This document shows, in pieces, positions 51,099 through 58,631 of a DNA stretch of 64,000 bases (position 1 is the stretch's first letter; every line of letters starts with the position of its first letter). The notes beneath the pieces are model-generated. The model saw only the letters and a list, made by a program, of their open reading frames with translations, had not been told where the DNA came from and did not search any database. Both the position numbers and the translations under genes were made by a program. The stretch comes from UBA1672 sp051967755 (GTDB taxonomy: Bacteria > Pseudomonadota > Alphaproteobacteria > Micavibrionales > Micavibrionaceae): NCBI GenBank assembly GCA_051967755.1, contig JBQDYD010000003.1, forward strand, positions 248,001 to 312,000, written 5' to 3'.

Positions 51099-52573
51099 TG
51101 CGTTTTTTCCTTACACTCATAACAGTATTTTATTTATTTCAACCCGCCGCATATGCGGCCGAAGATGCAAGTGTGTCCGGCGCTTCTGATCCTGCTCAGT
51201 CAGAGCTGCAGGATCTTGTGGATACGTTGGAGGATGACGGCAGCAGGCAAGAGTTTGTCGACCAGCTAAAGACAATGATTGAAGTTCGGGAAGGGACGGA
51301 AGAGCCACCTGAAACTAACATACAAAGCCTGATGGCGATTTCGGAAACTCTTGGTGTTGAAAAACAAACGCAAGATATGATTGAAAGTTACAGCGCGTTT
51401 TTGTCCGACAATAACTTAACCTCGTCTTTTATTGGTCGCATAGTGATGAGCGTGCTGGCGTGCGTAGGTTTTTTGGCGGTTTTGTCGATTGTTAAACGTC
51501 TGGCTGCTCTTGGCCTCAAAAAACTTCTTTCGATAAAGCAGAAATATTCTCTTACGCATAGTCGTTTTAAGACATATGTGCGCGTTGTTCGTTATGGTGC
51601 GAATTTCGTGTCTGTTTTGCTTCTTATGTATACGTTTTCCTTGATCTGGGGGGTAACGGATATAGGCCTATGGGAAAGCAGTGTCGCTGTTTCGTTGGTG
51701 GGGAATACTGTGAATGTCATCGCCATTGTCGTGATTGCCGCAATTTTGTGGGAAGGTATCAATGGATTTGCTGAATATACTTTACGTGTAAAGGGGCTTC
51801 GTAATAGTGCGCGAACGCAAACATTATTGCCGATTGTGCGTAATGTTTTATTCATCGCCTTTATGGCTGTTTTCACTCTGATGCTACTGTCTGAAATCGG
51901 TATTAACATTATGCCTCTATTGGCTGGTGCCGGTGTGCTGGGTATCGCAGTCGGCTTTGGGGCTCAGACTGTTGTAAAAGACTTTTTGTCCGGCTTCACG
52001 ATTATACTCGAAGACTTGATACAGGTCGGTGATGTTGTGACTTTGTCGGGTAGGTCCGGCTTGGTGGAAAAAATTACGATCCGAAAAATTCAAATGCGCG
52101 ATTTAGACGGAACCGTATACACCGTTCCGTATAATAATATTGATATCATCGCAAATATGACGAAGGGCTATAGCTATTACCTTATGGATATCGGTATTGC
52201 CTACAGAGAGGATCCCGATGAGGTAATCGGCTATCTGAAGGAGATTGATCAAGAAATGCGCGAGGATGATGCCTATGCGTCTGTTATATTGGATAAAATA
52301 GAAATATTAGGCGTTGATAATTTCGCGGATAGCGCAGTTGTTATTAAGGCTCGTATCAAGACAAAACCGAGAGAGCAATGGACTGTCGGGCGTGAGTTTA
52401 ATCGTCGTATGAAGGCCGTGTTTGATAAAAATAATGTTGAAATGCCGTTCCCGCATCAGACGATCTACTTTGGTGAAGATAAAGAGGGGAATGCACCACC
52501 TGCACCGGTTGCCCTAAAGGATAAGTCGGGGGCATCGCACAACGCGGCCCCGCAGGAGAAAGACGCAGCTTAG
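51098..52573 (+). CDS. MscS-family mechanosensitive channel
   Basis: A 491-aa channel protein. A signal peptide (1-18, ending AYA-A) and a roughly 85-residue periplasmic helical region come first. Four transmembrane segments lie at about 105-305, the last with the pore helix (AGAGVLGIAVGFGAQTVVKDF) typical of MscS TM3. The beta domain follows (FTIILEDLIQVGDVVTL; TVYTVPYNNIDIIANMT). It releases solutes on osmotic downshock. The gene is under an EcfG-type promoter and coupled to the small gene before it. Confidence 0.92.
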   Translation: MRFFLTLITVFYLFQPAAYAAEDASVSGASDPAQSELQDLVDTLEDDGSRQEFVDQLKTMIEVREGTEEPPETNIQSLMAISETLGVEKQTQDMIESYSAFLSDNNLTSSFIGRIVMSVLACVGFLAVLSIVKRLAALGLKKLLSIKQKYSLTHSRFKTYVRVVRYGANFVSVLLLMYTFSLIWGVTDIGLWESSVAVSLVGNTVNVIAIVVIAAILWEGINGFAEYTLRVKGLRNSARTQTLLPIVRNVLFIAFMAVFTLMLLSEIGINIMPLLAGAGVLGIAVGFGAQTVVKDFLSGFTIILEDLIQVGDVVTLSGRSGLVEKITIRKIQMRDLDGTVYTVPYNNIDIIANMTKGYSYYLMDIGIAYREDPDEVIGYLKEIDQEMREDDAYASVILDKIEILGVDNFADSAVVIKARIKTKPREQWTVGREFNRRMKAVFDKNNVEMPFPHQTIYFGEDKEGNAPPAPVALKDKSGASHNAAPQEKDAA

Positions 52574-52588
52574 TCTGTCGATAATTAT

Positions 52589-52613
52589 GGAACTTATGGT
52601 CCCTTTAACCGTT
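52589..52613 (+). promoter_or_regulatory. EcfG-type promoter of the lipid-kinase operon
   Basis: GGAAC, a 16-nt spacer and CGTT (then GG), 31 nt before the ATG at 52645. All box positions fit the consensus. Confidence 0.82.
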
Positions 52614-52644
52614 GGTAGCACTGTAAAGAACGGAAAAAGGGACC

Positions 52645-53586
52645 ATGACTATAACGGATAAAAAATATCATATCTTAATCAATAAAGATTCAGGCGGAGC
52701 CCAGTATCACGGGCAAGGTAAGCTTAGAAAAATTGCAAAGGACAGCGATATAGATGTTCAGTCATTTCGCTTTCTTTCGGCTGAGGGGGTGATCGAAGAG
52801 TTCACCGAACTTAGTCAAAAGAAAAAGCGCGTTCTCATAGGAGGGGGTGACGGTACCATTAAGGCTTGTGCGCAAACTGCTTTGAAGCATAAAAACGGGT
52901 TTGGTATTATCCCGCTTGGTACAATGAATTTATTGGCCAGAGATGTCGGTGTTCCGGAGGATGTTGGTGAGGCATTGGAAACTTATGCCGATCACGCGCA
53001 AGAGCGTTACTTTGATGTCGGGACAATCAATAATCAATTATTTTTATGTTGTGCGGGTTTGGGGACAATCCCCGAAGCTTCGGAGTACCGAGAGCAGACC
53101 CGTGATCAAGCCGCCATTAAGTCTTTCCCGCGTCTTGCTGCCGTTGTGTGGTCAAGCTTGGAGCGGCTGAAAAACCAGCGTATTAGTTTAAATATTGACG
53201 GTAAGATTAAAAAAATCAGGTCGTCCAGTTTGGTTATTTCTAATAACAGTTTTAATGAAGAGCCTTCTATAGGGATAGACGGTTTACAAAAAGAAAGCCT
53301 GAATAGGGGGCTTCTTGGGGTGTATTCTGTATCCCCCAGAACGGTTATTGATCGTCTGCGCGTTTTATCGAGGCTTGCCATAGGGAGCTGGCAAAAAGAT
53401 CCGGTTGTTAAGTCTTGGCAGGGGCAGGCTGTAAGTATTTTCACAAAGCAAGACAGGCAGTTACTTTCACTTGATGGTGAAACTGTTGTGATGAAAACTC
53501 CGTTGGAGTGTCGAATAAAACCCTCAGCGCTTCCGCTGCTGGTTCCGGTCACTTCATCTTCTACACATGAATTGAGGGCTGTATAA
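52645..53586 (+). CDS. Diacylglycerol/sphingoid lipid kinase family protein (YegS/LCB5)
   Basis: A 313-aa lipid kinase. The catalytic nucleotide loop GGGDGTIKACAQTAL and the FGIIPLGTMNLLARDVGVP strand-turn are diagnostic. The C-terminal beta-sandwich domain carries SLDGETVVMKTP. Such enzymes phosphorylate diacylglycerol or related lipids; the exact lipid is unknown. It leads a three-gene stress operon with ExoD and a phosphoesterase; the next gene starts 2 nt after its stop. Confidence 0.9.
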   Translation: MTITDKKYHILINKDSGGAQYHGQGKLRKIAKDSDIDVQSFRFLSAEGVIEEFTELSQKKKRVLIGGGDGTIKACAQTALKHKNGFGIIPLGTMNLLARDVGVPEDVGEALETYADHAQERYFDVGTINNQLFLCCAGLGTIPEASEYREQTRDQAAIKSFPRLAAVVWSSLERLKNQRISLNIDGKIKKIRSSSLVISNNSFNEEPSIGIDGLQKESLNRGLLGVYSVSPRTVIDRLRVLSRLAIGSWQKDPVVKSWQGQAVSIFTKQDRQLLSLDGETVVMKTPLECRIKPSALPLLVPVTSSSTHELRAV

Positions 53587-53588
53587 TT

Positions 53589-54164
53589 ATGAGCGGCGCT
53601 ATGGAAATATATGACAAACTGGAAGATGCAAAAGACCAAAACGGAAATGGCAATGTATCTGTTGGTGATGTGCTGGAATCCTTGAAGCACAAGGGGTTTG
53701 GAGCATTCTTTATTGCTCCTGCTATGATAACAATACTGCCAACCGGTGCGATTCCGGGTGTGCCTGCGGCATGCGGGATTTTGCTTTTTTTAATTGCAGT
53801 TCAAATCGTTTTCGGGCGTGAAAGTCCTTGGATACCAAACAAGATTAAAAATTTCGAGTTTTCTGAAGAAAAGTACAAGTCCGCCGTGGGCAAAGCAAAA
53901 CCGTATATTCAAAAGATTGATAAATATATACACCCGCGTCTGGAGCTTTTGACAAAGGGTATTATGAAGCAAATATCCGCAATTGTTGCGATTGCTTTAT
54001 CTATCGCGATTATAACTGTCGGGTTTATTCCTATGGCACCTGCGCTGTTTGGTTCTGCTATTCTTTGGATTGGCATTGGTTTTAGTGCGCGTGACGGCGC
54101 GTTAATCCTGCTTGGTTATATTCAGGCGGCGGTGTTATGCGCCGTTGTGCCAATGTGGCTGTAA
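53589..54164 (+). CDS. exoD: ExoD-family membrane protein
   Basis: A 191-aa protein of the ExoD family, first linked to exopolysaccharide production and alkali tolerance in Sinorhizobium. Family signs are the LPTGAIPGVPAACGILLFLIAVQ helix pair and WIPNKI. It has about four transmembrane helices and a cytoplasmic middle region. It follows the lipid kinase by 2 nt and precedes the metallophosphoesterase, so it is part of the stress operon. Confidence 0.85.
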   Translation: MSGAMEIYDKLEDAKDQNGNGNVSVGDVLESLKHKGFGAFFIAPAMITILPTGAIPGVPAACGILLFLIAVQIVFGRESPWIPNKIKNFEFSEEKYKSAVGKAKPYIQKIDKYIHPRLELLTKGIMKQISAIVAIALSIAIITVGFIPMAPALFGSAILWIGIGFSARDGALILLGYIQAAVLCAVVPMWL

Positions 54165-54217
54165 TAGTACTTAAATACGCTAAATATCCTGATTAAATAT
54201 GCAAAGGAGGAGGTCAT

Positions 54218-55006
54218 ATGAAGATTATTCATATCTCAGACCTACATTTTGGTACCCAGCGCCCTAATGTGGTTAAAACGCTTTTATCTTCTATAGAAGG
54301 CATCGGGGCGGATTTAATTATAGTCAGCGGTGATCTGACACAAAGAGCTCTGCGAGAAGAGTTTGTAGAAGCCAAAGCTTTTCTGGATGCGCTTAACGTG
54401 CCTTTTTTATCCGTACCGGGAAATCACGATATACCCGCATATAATGTGTTTAGTCGTTTTTTTACGCCTTATAAGCAATATCAGGAACACATTAGCGACG
54501 ATCTGTGCCCGGTGTTTCAAAACAACGAAGCGTTGATCGTGGGGGTAAATACTGCGCGCCGTGCTGTTCCGCATTGGAATTGGGCCAATGGTGCTATCTC
54601 AACGGCACAATGCAAGGAAATAGAGCGGGTTTTTACCGAAAATCCGCCGGCACATTGGAATATATGCGTTATGCATCACCCTTTGTGCTTTGATATCGCC
54701 AAAAGCCCTTTAAATGTTGCTGTTTTCGGGCGTGACAAGGCGTTGAAGACATTGGCGCAGGCAGGGGTTGATATTGTTCTAACGGGGCATACGCACCATG
54801 CAGGCATTAATTTACAACAGTCAGGCGTTGTGCCGGGCGATAAGATACTACATGTCGGTGCGTCTACGGCTCTTTCTTCACGTGTACGGGAGCAAAATAA
54901 CGGCTTTAATCTGATAGAGCTTGCGGGCCAAGACCTTCGTATTTTGACATTTAGTCACGATGACAATGAATTTGGTGTTGTTGATAGCTTTGAAATTACA
55001 AAATAA
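54218..55006 (+). CDS. Metallophosphoesterase (calcineurin-like)
   Basis: A 262-aa phosphoesterase with all metal-binding motifs: HISDLHFG, VSGDLTQR, PGNHDIPAY, MHHPLCFD and TGHTHHAG. This subgroup resembles CpdA-type cyclic-nucleotide or phospholipid phosphodiesterases. With a lipid kinase in the same operon a phospholipid or phosphate ester substrate is attractive, but that is inference. A strong GGAGGAGG site precedes the ATG. A hairpin terminator follows. Confidence 0.9.
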   Translation: MKIIHISDLHFGTQRPNVVKTLLSSIEGIGADLIIVSGDLTQRALREEFVEAKAFLDALNVPFLSVPGNHDIPAYNVFSRFFTPYKQYQEHISDDLCPVFQNNEALIVGVNTARRAVPHWNWANGAISTAQCKEIERVFTENPPAHWNICVMHHPLCFDIAKSPLNVAVFGRDKALKTLAQAGVDIVLTGHTHHAGINLQQSGVVPGDKILHVGASTALSSRVREQNNGFNLIELAGQDLRILTFSHDDNEFGVVDSFEITK

Positions 55007-55008
55007 TA

Positions 55009-55048
55009 AATACGGCCGCCTGGTTGGGCAGCCGTATTCGGTTTTCTA
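55009..55048 (+). terminator. Terminator of the lipid-kinase operon
   Basis: An 8-bp stem AATACGGC/GCCGTATT with additional inner pairing is followed by CGGTTTTC. It overlaps the last bases after the phosphoesterase stop. Confidence 0.7.
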
Positions 55049-55066
55049 TCATGTGTAATATATGAC

Positions 55067-55981
55067 TTATTGCGTGAACAGCTGTTCTGCTAGTGCTTCT
55101 GTCTGCGCCTTGCTAAGCTTTATGTCATAGCCATCTTCATTCTGGATGATCTCAACATCTTCAAAGGGGAGGCCAAATTCAACAGGTTGTTGCGTCGGTG
55201 AGAGTGACGGTTTTAGCAAAAAGTATATTTTTTGCGCTTCTGCATTTCTATAAACCACTGTTCTTACCTCTCCTGCAACTTTACCATCAACATCTAATAC
55301 TTGGCCGTCATGCAGATCTCTCAAGCTAAGATACATCTCCGGTTGTTCATCGTATGAAAATTCCGGGTTTGATGTGAACTCACTGCTTGTGACATTCAAA
55401 TAGACGGCGCCGGACGGTGTTTGTTTACGCACATCATCAAAACCAAGCTCTTTAAGGCTGTTTTGGTATCCTTGCCCCTCTGAATCAACAACGATTACCT
55501 GGGCATCACCTGTTTCTTTGTTAATGATGATATCTTCTATTTTACCGACTTGCTCGCGCTCGGAATCTTGAACATTTTGTCCGATTACGCTGGCTACGGT
55601 GTATCGTTCACCAGAATTCATGCTCGCTAGTGCACTGGCATTTTGTTCCAATACTTGGTTCGCTTTTGATGTTGCCATCCCTGTTCCCTCACCAGCGATA
55701 GAGCTCACTGTATCTTTTACAAAGTCGACACTGCTTTCGACAAGGTCTTCGTCTTTCGATCTGTTTCTTTCAGTGTCCAATGAGCCGTTTTGCGCAGTTT
55801 GTTGTCCGTTTCGTGCAGAAGAGGAGGAGTCATCATCTCCTCCGGCTGACCAGAGTACAAATCCCACAATCGCCGCCAAGACGAATGCAAATGTAAAAAT
55901 CGTACTGACGGTGCGTTTGGCATAGGGTTGATAGTGGTCATCTTCCAAAACAGGCGGATTTGATTTGTCGTAGTTTTTCAT
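55067..55981 (-). CDS. Membrane-anchored protein with two PRC-barrel domains
   Basis: A 304-aa protein with a short cytoplasmic start, a transmembrane helix (about 28-46), and a disordered linker rich in Ser, Asp and Gln. A first PRC-barrel half at about 130-190 (ASVIGQNVQDSEREQVGKIEDIIIN) and a second near 230-290 (LRDLHDGQVLDVDGKVAGEV) follow. PRC barrels often occur in stress and membrane-stability proteins. It lies 17 nt after the YqaE gene. A related, secreted copy is at 56603-57475. Confidence 0.82.
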   Translation of the reverse strand: MKNYDKSNPPVLEDDHYQPYAKRTVSTIFTFAFVLAAIVGFVLWSAGGDDDSSSSARNGQQTAQNGSLDTERNRSKDEDLVESSVDFVKDTVSSIAGEGTGMATSKANQVLEQNASALASMNSGERYTVASVIGQNVQDSEREQVGKIEDIIINKETGDAQVIVVDSEGQGYQNSLKELGFDDVRKQTPSGAVYLNVTSSEFTSNPEFSYDEQPEMYLSLRDLHDGQVLDVDGKVAGEVRTVVYRNAEAQKIYFLLKPSLSPTQQPVEFGLPFEDVEIIQNEDGYDIKLSKAQTEALAEQLFTQ

Positions 55982-55998
55982 GGTCTTACCTCCTGCTT

Positions 55999-56178
55999 TT
56001 AACGTTTTGCAATAATGTAAACGGCGTGAATAATGCCCGGTATATAACCCAATATTGTCAGAACAACATTGATCCAGAATGTTGCGTTAATACCTGTTGC
56101 TAAGGCAACGCCTAAGGGGGGGAGTAAGATAGCAAATAGAATTTGAACAATATCTCTTTCTTGTGCTGTCGATGTCAT
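55999..56178 (-). CDS. yqaE: YqaE/Pmp3 family membrane protein
   Basis: A 59-aa protein with two transmembrane helices: DIVQILFAILLPPLGVALATG and NVVLTILGYIPGIIHAVYII. The LLPPLGV and GYIPGIIHA motifs are diagnostic of Pmp3/YqaE, small proteolipids that affect membrane potential under salt or cold stress. It has an EcfG-type promoter on its own strand and is followed by the PRC-barrel gene, making a two-gene unit. Confidence 0.95.
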   Translation of the reverse strand: MTSTAQERDIVQILFAILLPPLGVALATGINATFWINVVLTILGYIPGIIHAVYIIAKR

Positions 56179-56212
56179 GATTTTTTCCTTTTTTTATTTC
56201 TTTCAATATACA

Positions 56213-56238
56213 AACGGTCTGAACCTTAGATTTGTTCC
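56213..56238 (-). promoter_or_regulatory. EcfG-type promoter of the yqaE unit
   Basis: On the minus strand GGAAC (56238-56234), a 17-nt spacer and CGTT (56216-56213), 34 nt before the yqaE ATG. Confidence 0.78.
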
Positions 56239-56250
56239 ATAAAGCATTGA

Positions 56251-56284
56251 AAAACCCCAGGGAATTGCGTTCCCAAGGGGTTTT
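56251..56284 (-). terminator. Terminator of the csbD transcript
   Basis: A long hairpin, AAAACCCC/GGGGTTTT outside and GGGAA/TTCCC inside, with TTTTT following on the minus strand. It ends 13 nt before the -35 box of the yqaE promoter. Confidence 0.88.
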
Positions 56285-56318
56285 GTATGAAATCTATCTG
56301 ATTTTTAATAAACCGTGT

Positions 56319-56522
56319 TTAAGCGGCCATTCTTCTTTCAAATTCTTTGATTTGTTTTTCTGCCTCATCTTTTGCAAGGCCATATTGTTCTTGAAGAATC
56401 CCGTTTAACTTTTCACGGTTACCTTCTACCTGATCTAACTGGTCATCGGTTAGTTTGCCCCATGTTTTCTGGACATCACCTTTTAACTGCTTCCAGTTAC
56501 CGGCAATAATATCGCTATTCAT
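56319..56522 (-). CDS. csbD: CsbD family stress protein
   Basis: A 67-aa hydrophilic, helical protein starting MNSDIIAGNWKQLKGDVQKTWGKLTDDQL, the exact CsbD family pattern. CsbD-like proteins (YjbJ in E. coli) are among the most abundant products of general stress regulons; the molecular role is unknown. A GGAGATATATT site precedes the ATG. No EcfG box lies directly upstream, so it probably depends on readthrough from the PRC-barrel gene. Confidence 0.94.
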   Translation of the reverse strand: MNSDIIAGNWKQLKGDVQKTWGKLTDDQLDQVEGNREKLNGILQEQYGLAKDEAEKQIKEFERRMAA

Positions 56523-56549
56523 AATATATCTCCTTCGTTTTAGTGGTTA

Positions 56550-56585
56550 AAAAATAACCCCTGCCCTCCGTTTAAAAGAGGGCAG
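56550..56585 (-). terminator. Hairpin between the secreted PRC gene and csbD
   Basis: CTGCCCTC/GAGGGCAG stem with extra flanking pairs is followed on the minus strand by TTATTTTTT. It looks like an intrinsic or partial terminator inside the PRC-csbD unit. Confidence 0.65.
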
Positions 56586-56602
56586 AGGGATAGTGTTAAT
56601 GA

Positions 56603-57475
56603 TTAGTTCTTGGCTGTGTTTGCAAACTGTCTAAACATTGCAGACTTTTCAGCATTCAAACTAAACAGAGTCTTACCGTTTTTGTGCATTGGCGTAACAT
56701 CATCAAAGCTTAGTGCTGCTTGTTGACCGCCCATACCCAACGTCTCGTTATATGCAATTACAAACTGCTCAACGTCGCCATCTTCAATGATAATATCGTC
56801 GATGCTTGCCAAGGTTTTACCTTGTGGGTCAACAATTTTACCATCCAGAGCTTGGTTTACGCTGATTGCATCTTTCGGCATAACCTGAACATTGGCGTCC
56901 TTGCTTGCTACGTAAGAGAATTCAACGGCTCTTTCGATTGCTTCTTCCGTCAATGGGGCAACAACACCCTTGTCATCTGTTTTGGATACAAGTTCGTAAT
57001 TTATGGCAACTTCTTTACCGACACCGAAATAGTCTCCATCGCCAATGATCACAAGTTCTACGTCGCCATCCTTATCAAGGATAATATCATTAACCTGACC
57101 AATACGCTCATTTGCAGTATTCATTACGGTTTGGCCGATCATGTTGCTTGCCAAAGATTCTTTTTGAATTTGAACATTGGTTGTACCAACATTTGATGCA
57201 GCTTGCTTTTGTTCTTTTGAAAGCGCATCTTTAAGATCGGAATATGCTTCTTTCGTTGCATTCGTTGCATCTTTGGCCGCTTCTGAAACAGTTTCCTTAG
57301 TTTCGCTTGCAGCGTTAGACACAGCATCTTTTGTATCTTCCCAACCTTTTTTAACGTCTTCGGTTGTTACCGTAGGTGTGTCACTCTGGTTTTGAGTACG
57401 ATCACCTGCGGCGATAGCACCACCGGCAGTTAATAGTGCAGTTGCTGATACAGCAGTTAAAAGTAGCTTTTTCAT
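56603..57475 (-). CDS. Secreted protein with two PRC-barrel domains
   Basis: A 290-aa protein with a signal peptide (MKKLLLTAVSATALLTAGGA, cleaved near IAA-G). A disordered helical region rich in Ala, Thr and Lys follows (KDAVSNAASETKETVSEAAKD), LEA-like in character. Two PRC barrels lie at about 108-170 (MIGQTVMNTANERIGQVND) and 205-270 (LDGKIVDPQGKTLASIDDII). The ATG at 57475 is chosen because an upstream start at 57514 would overlap the promoter's -10 box. It is a paralogue of the gene at 55067. Confidence 0.82.
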   Translation of the reverse strand: MKKLLLTAVSATALLTAGGAIAAGDRTQNQSDTPTVTTEDVKKGWEDTKDAVSNAASETKETVSEAAKDATNATKEAYSDLKDALSKEQKQAASNVGTTNVQIQKESLASNMIGQTVMNTANERIGQVNDIILDKDGDVELVIIGDGDYFGVGKEVAINYELVSKTDDKGVVAPLTEEAIERAVEFSYVASKDANVQVMPKDAISVNQALDGKIVDPQGKTLASIDDIIIEDGDVEQFVIAYNETLGMGGQQAALSFDDVTPMHKNGKTLFSLNAEKSAMFRQFANTAKN

Positions 57476-57512
57476 TTCTAGTCTCCTTTTCATTCGCTCG
57501 TTATGCCCTGCC

Positions 57513-57537
57513 AACGGATGCGTGTTCGTATTGTTCC
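57513..57537 (-). promoter_or_regulatory. EcfG-type promoter of the secreted PRC gene
   Basis: On the minus strand GGAAC, a 16-nt spacer and CGTT (then GG), 37 nt before the chosen ATG at 57475. Confidence 0.82.
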
Positions 57538-57540
57538 AAA

Positions 57541-57574
57541 AAAATAAAAAAAATACCGGACACTGGGTCCGGTA
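57541..57574 (-). terminator. Terminator of the 74-aa gene
   Basis: A perfect 7-bp stem TACCGGA/TCCGGTA with a 7-nt loop followed by eight T on the minus strand. It ends 4 nt before the -35 box of the next promoter on that strand. Confidence 0.9.
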
Positions 57575-57622
57575 AGTTATCTAGTAAGAGAGAAACTGAA
57601 TATTATCAGTATGTGTGTGTCC

Positions 57623-57847
57623 TTATTTTACAAGGCGCAAGTCAATGTAATCTATATTGCCTGTCTGACGCTTGGCTTTTTCGCACAACGTCGCCAGTTG
57701 CTCTATAAGCGCCCCAACGTTCGCGATCTTACTCTCTCGTGCACGTAAAGCGAGAACGTGTTCACTACGTTTTGTGCCTCTCTTTACATATGCATCATTA
57801 AAATTAGAGTTTGTATTCGCTTTTACATGTTGTGGTACATAAGACAT
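57623..57847 (-). CDS. Small hypothetical protein (74 aa)
   Basis: A 74-aa basic, soluble protein, ending in a helix ANVGALIEQLATLCEKAKRQ. The family is not recognised. A GAGGTG ribosome site lies 6 nt before the ATG and a perfect terminator follows, which supports it as a real gene. No GGAAC/CGTT promoter was found upstream. Confidence 0.65.
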   Translation of the reverse strand: MSYVPQHVKANTNSNFNDAYVKRGTKRSEHVLALRARESKIANVGALIEQLATLCEKAKRQTGNIDYIDLRLVK

Positions 57848-57991
57848 TTTTTACACCTCGTAAGTTGTTGTCATGCAAAAAAGTCTACGGTGCTTCTGTA
57901 TCAGAAAAATGCCTGAATTGTTTCAGATTGGTAAAACTCTGTTTCAGTTTTGTAACAGGCGGGCAGGGCGTTGTTGCCCTTATATATGTAT

Positions 57992-58016
57992 GGAACTTAT
58001 GTGCCATTGTTTTGTT
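57992..58016 (+). promoter_or_regulatory. EcfG-type promoter of the DUF2383 gene
   Basis: GGAAC, a 16-nt spacer and TGTT (then GG), 37 nt before the ATG at 58054. Confidence 0.72.
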
Positions 58017-58053
58017 GGCTGGGCATAGCTGAAACGAAAAGGAGATATAAGTA

Positions 58054-58506
58054 ATGCTTATGCAAGAAAATAAAGAACTTCAAAAACTGGCCAATATTAA
58101 TAAAGATGCCAGCGAGTTTTATCATGAGGCTCATGATGAGGTTGAGAGCAATGCGCTTAAGAAGACATTCCTTGATCTGGAACAGCTACATAGAGATGTG
58201 TATCAAACCATTCATGGGAAGATCCTTGCAAATGGAGGAACGTCTGAAGCCGAAGAAACTGTCGTCGGTAAAGCGCAGGAAACATTCGGAATTTTGATGA
58301 GTAAAATCAGCTCTAATCCGGATAAAACATTGGTAACGCATCTGGAGGAAGCAGAAGACAGATGTTTGCATTCAATGGAAGATGCTGTGGCTAATGATGT
58401 TTTCCTACCGGAAACAAAGACGATGTTGGCAGGAGAGCTTAACGCTTTGAAAAAAAGCCATGATTATATGAAAGCCATCAAAGATTCGATTAAGGATGCT
58501 GCTTAA
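58054..58506 (+). CDS. DUF2383 four-helix-bundle protein (PA2169-like)
   Basis: A 150-aa all-helical protein of the ferritin-like DUF2383 group: LQKLANINKDASEFYHEAHDEVE, then ELEQLH-type metal-ligand spacing in DLEQLHRDVYQTIHG, and LEEAEDRCLHSMEDAV. Glu and His residues are placed as in di-iron bundles, but activity is unproven. AAAGGAGATATAAGT precedes the ATG. It stands alone between its promoter and a strong terminator. Confidence 0.85.
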   Translation: MLMQENKELQKLANINKDASEFYHEAHDEVESNALKKTFLDLEQLHRDVYQTIHGKILANGGTSEAEETVVGKAQETFGILMSKISSNPDKTLVTHLEEAEDRCLHSMEDAVANDVFLPETKTMLAGELNALKKSHDYMKAIKDSIKDAA

Positions 58507-58531
58507 TAATATTGATTATTTATCATGATGA

Positions 58532-58566
58532 AGTGCCCGTATTTATATAGTGCGGGCACTTTTTTT
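58532..58566 (+). terminator. Terminator of the DUF2383 gene
   Basis: An 8-bp stem AGTGCCCG/CGGGCACT followed by six T. The T run overlaps the -35 box of the next promoter by one base. Confidence 0.92.
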
Positions 58567-58590
58567 GAACTTATTGCGCCATAAATCGTT
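58566..58590 (+). promoter_or_regulatory. EcfG-type promoter of the EF-hand gene
   Basis: TGAAC (one mismatch to GGAAC), a 16-nt spacer and CGTT (then GG), 41 nt before the ATG at 58632. Confidence 0.65.
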
Positions 58591-58631
58591 GGAAAGTCAG
58601 ACGGTTATAAAAACGTAGAAAGGAAATAATT

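Noticed and set aside
56720..57196. 158-aa plus-strand frame
   Set aside because: Antisense shadow of the secreted PRC-barrel gene, which has a promoter, signal peptide and domains.
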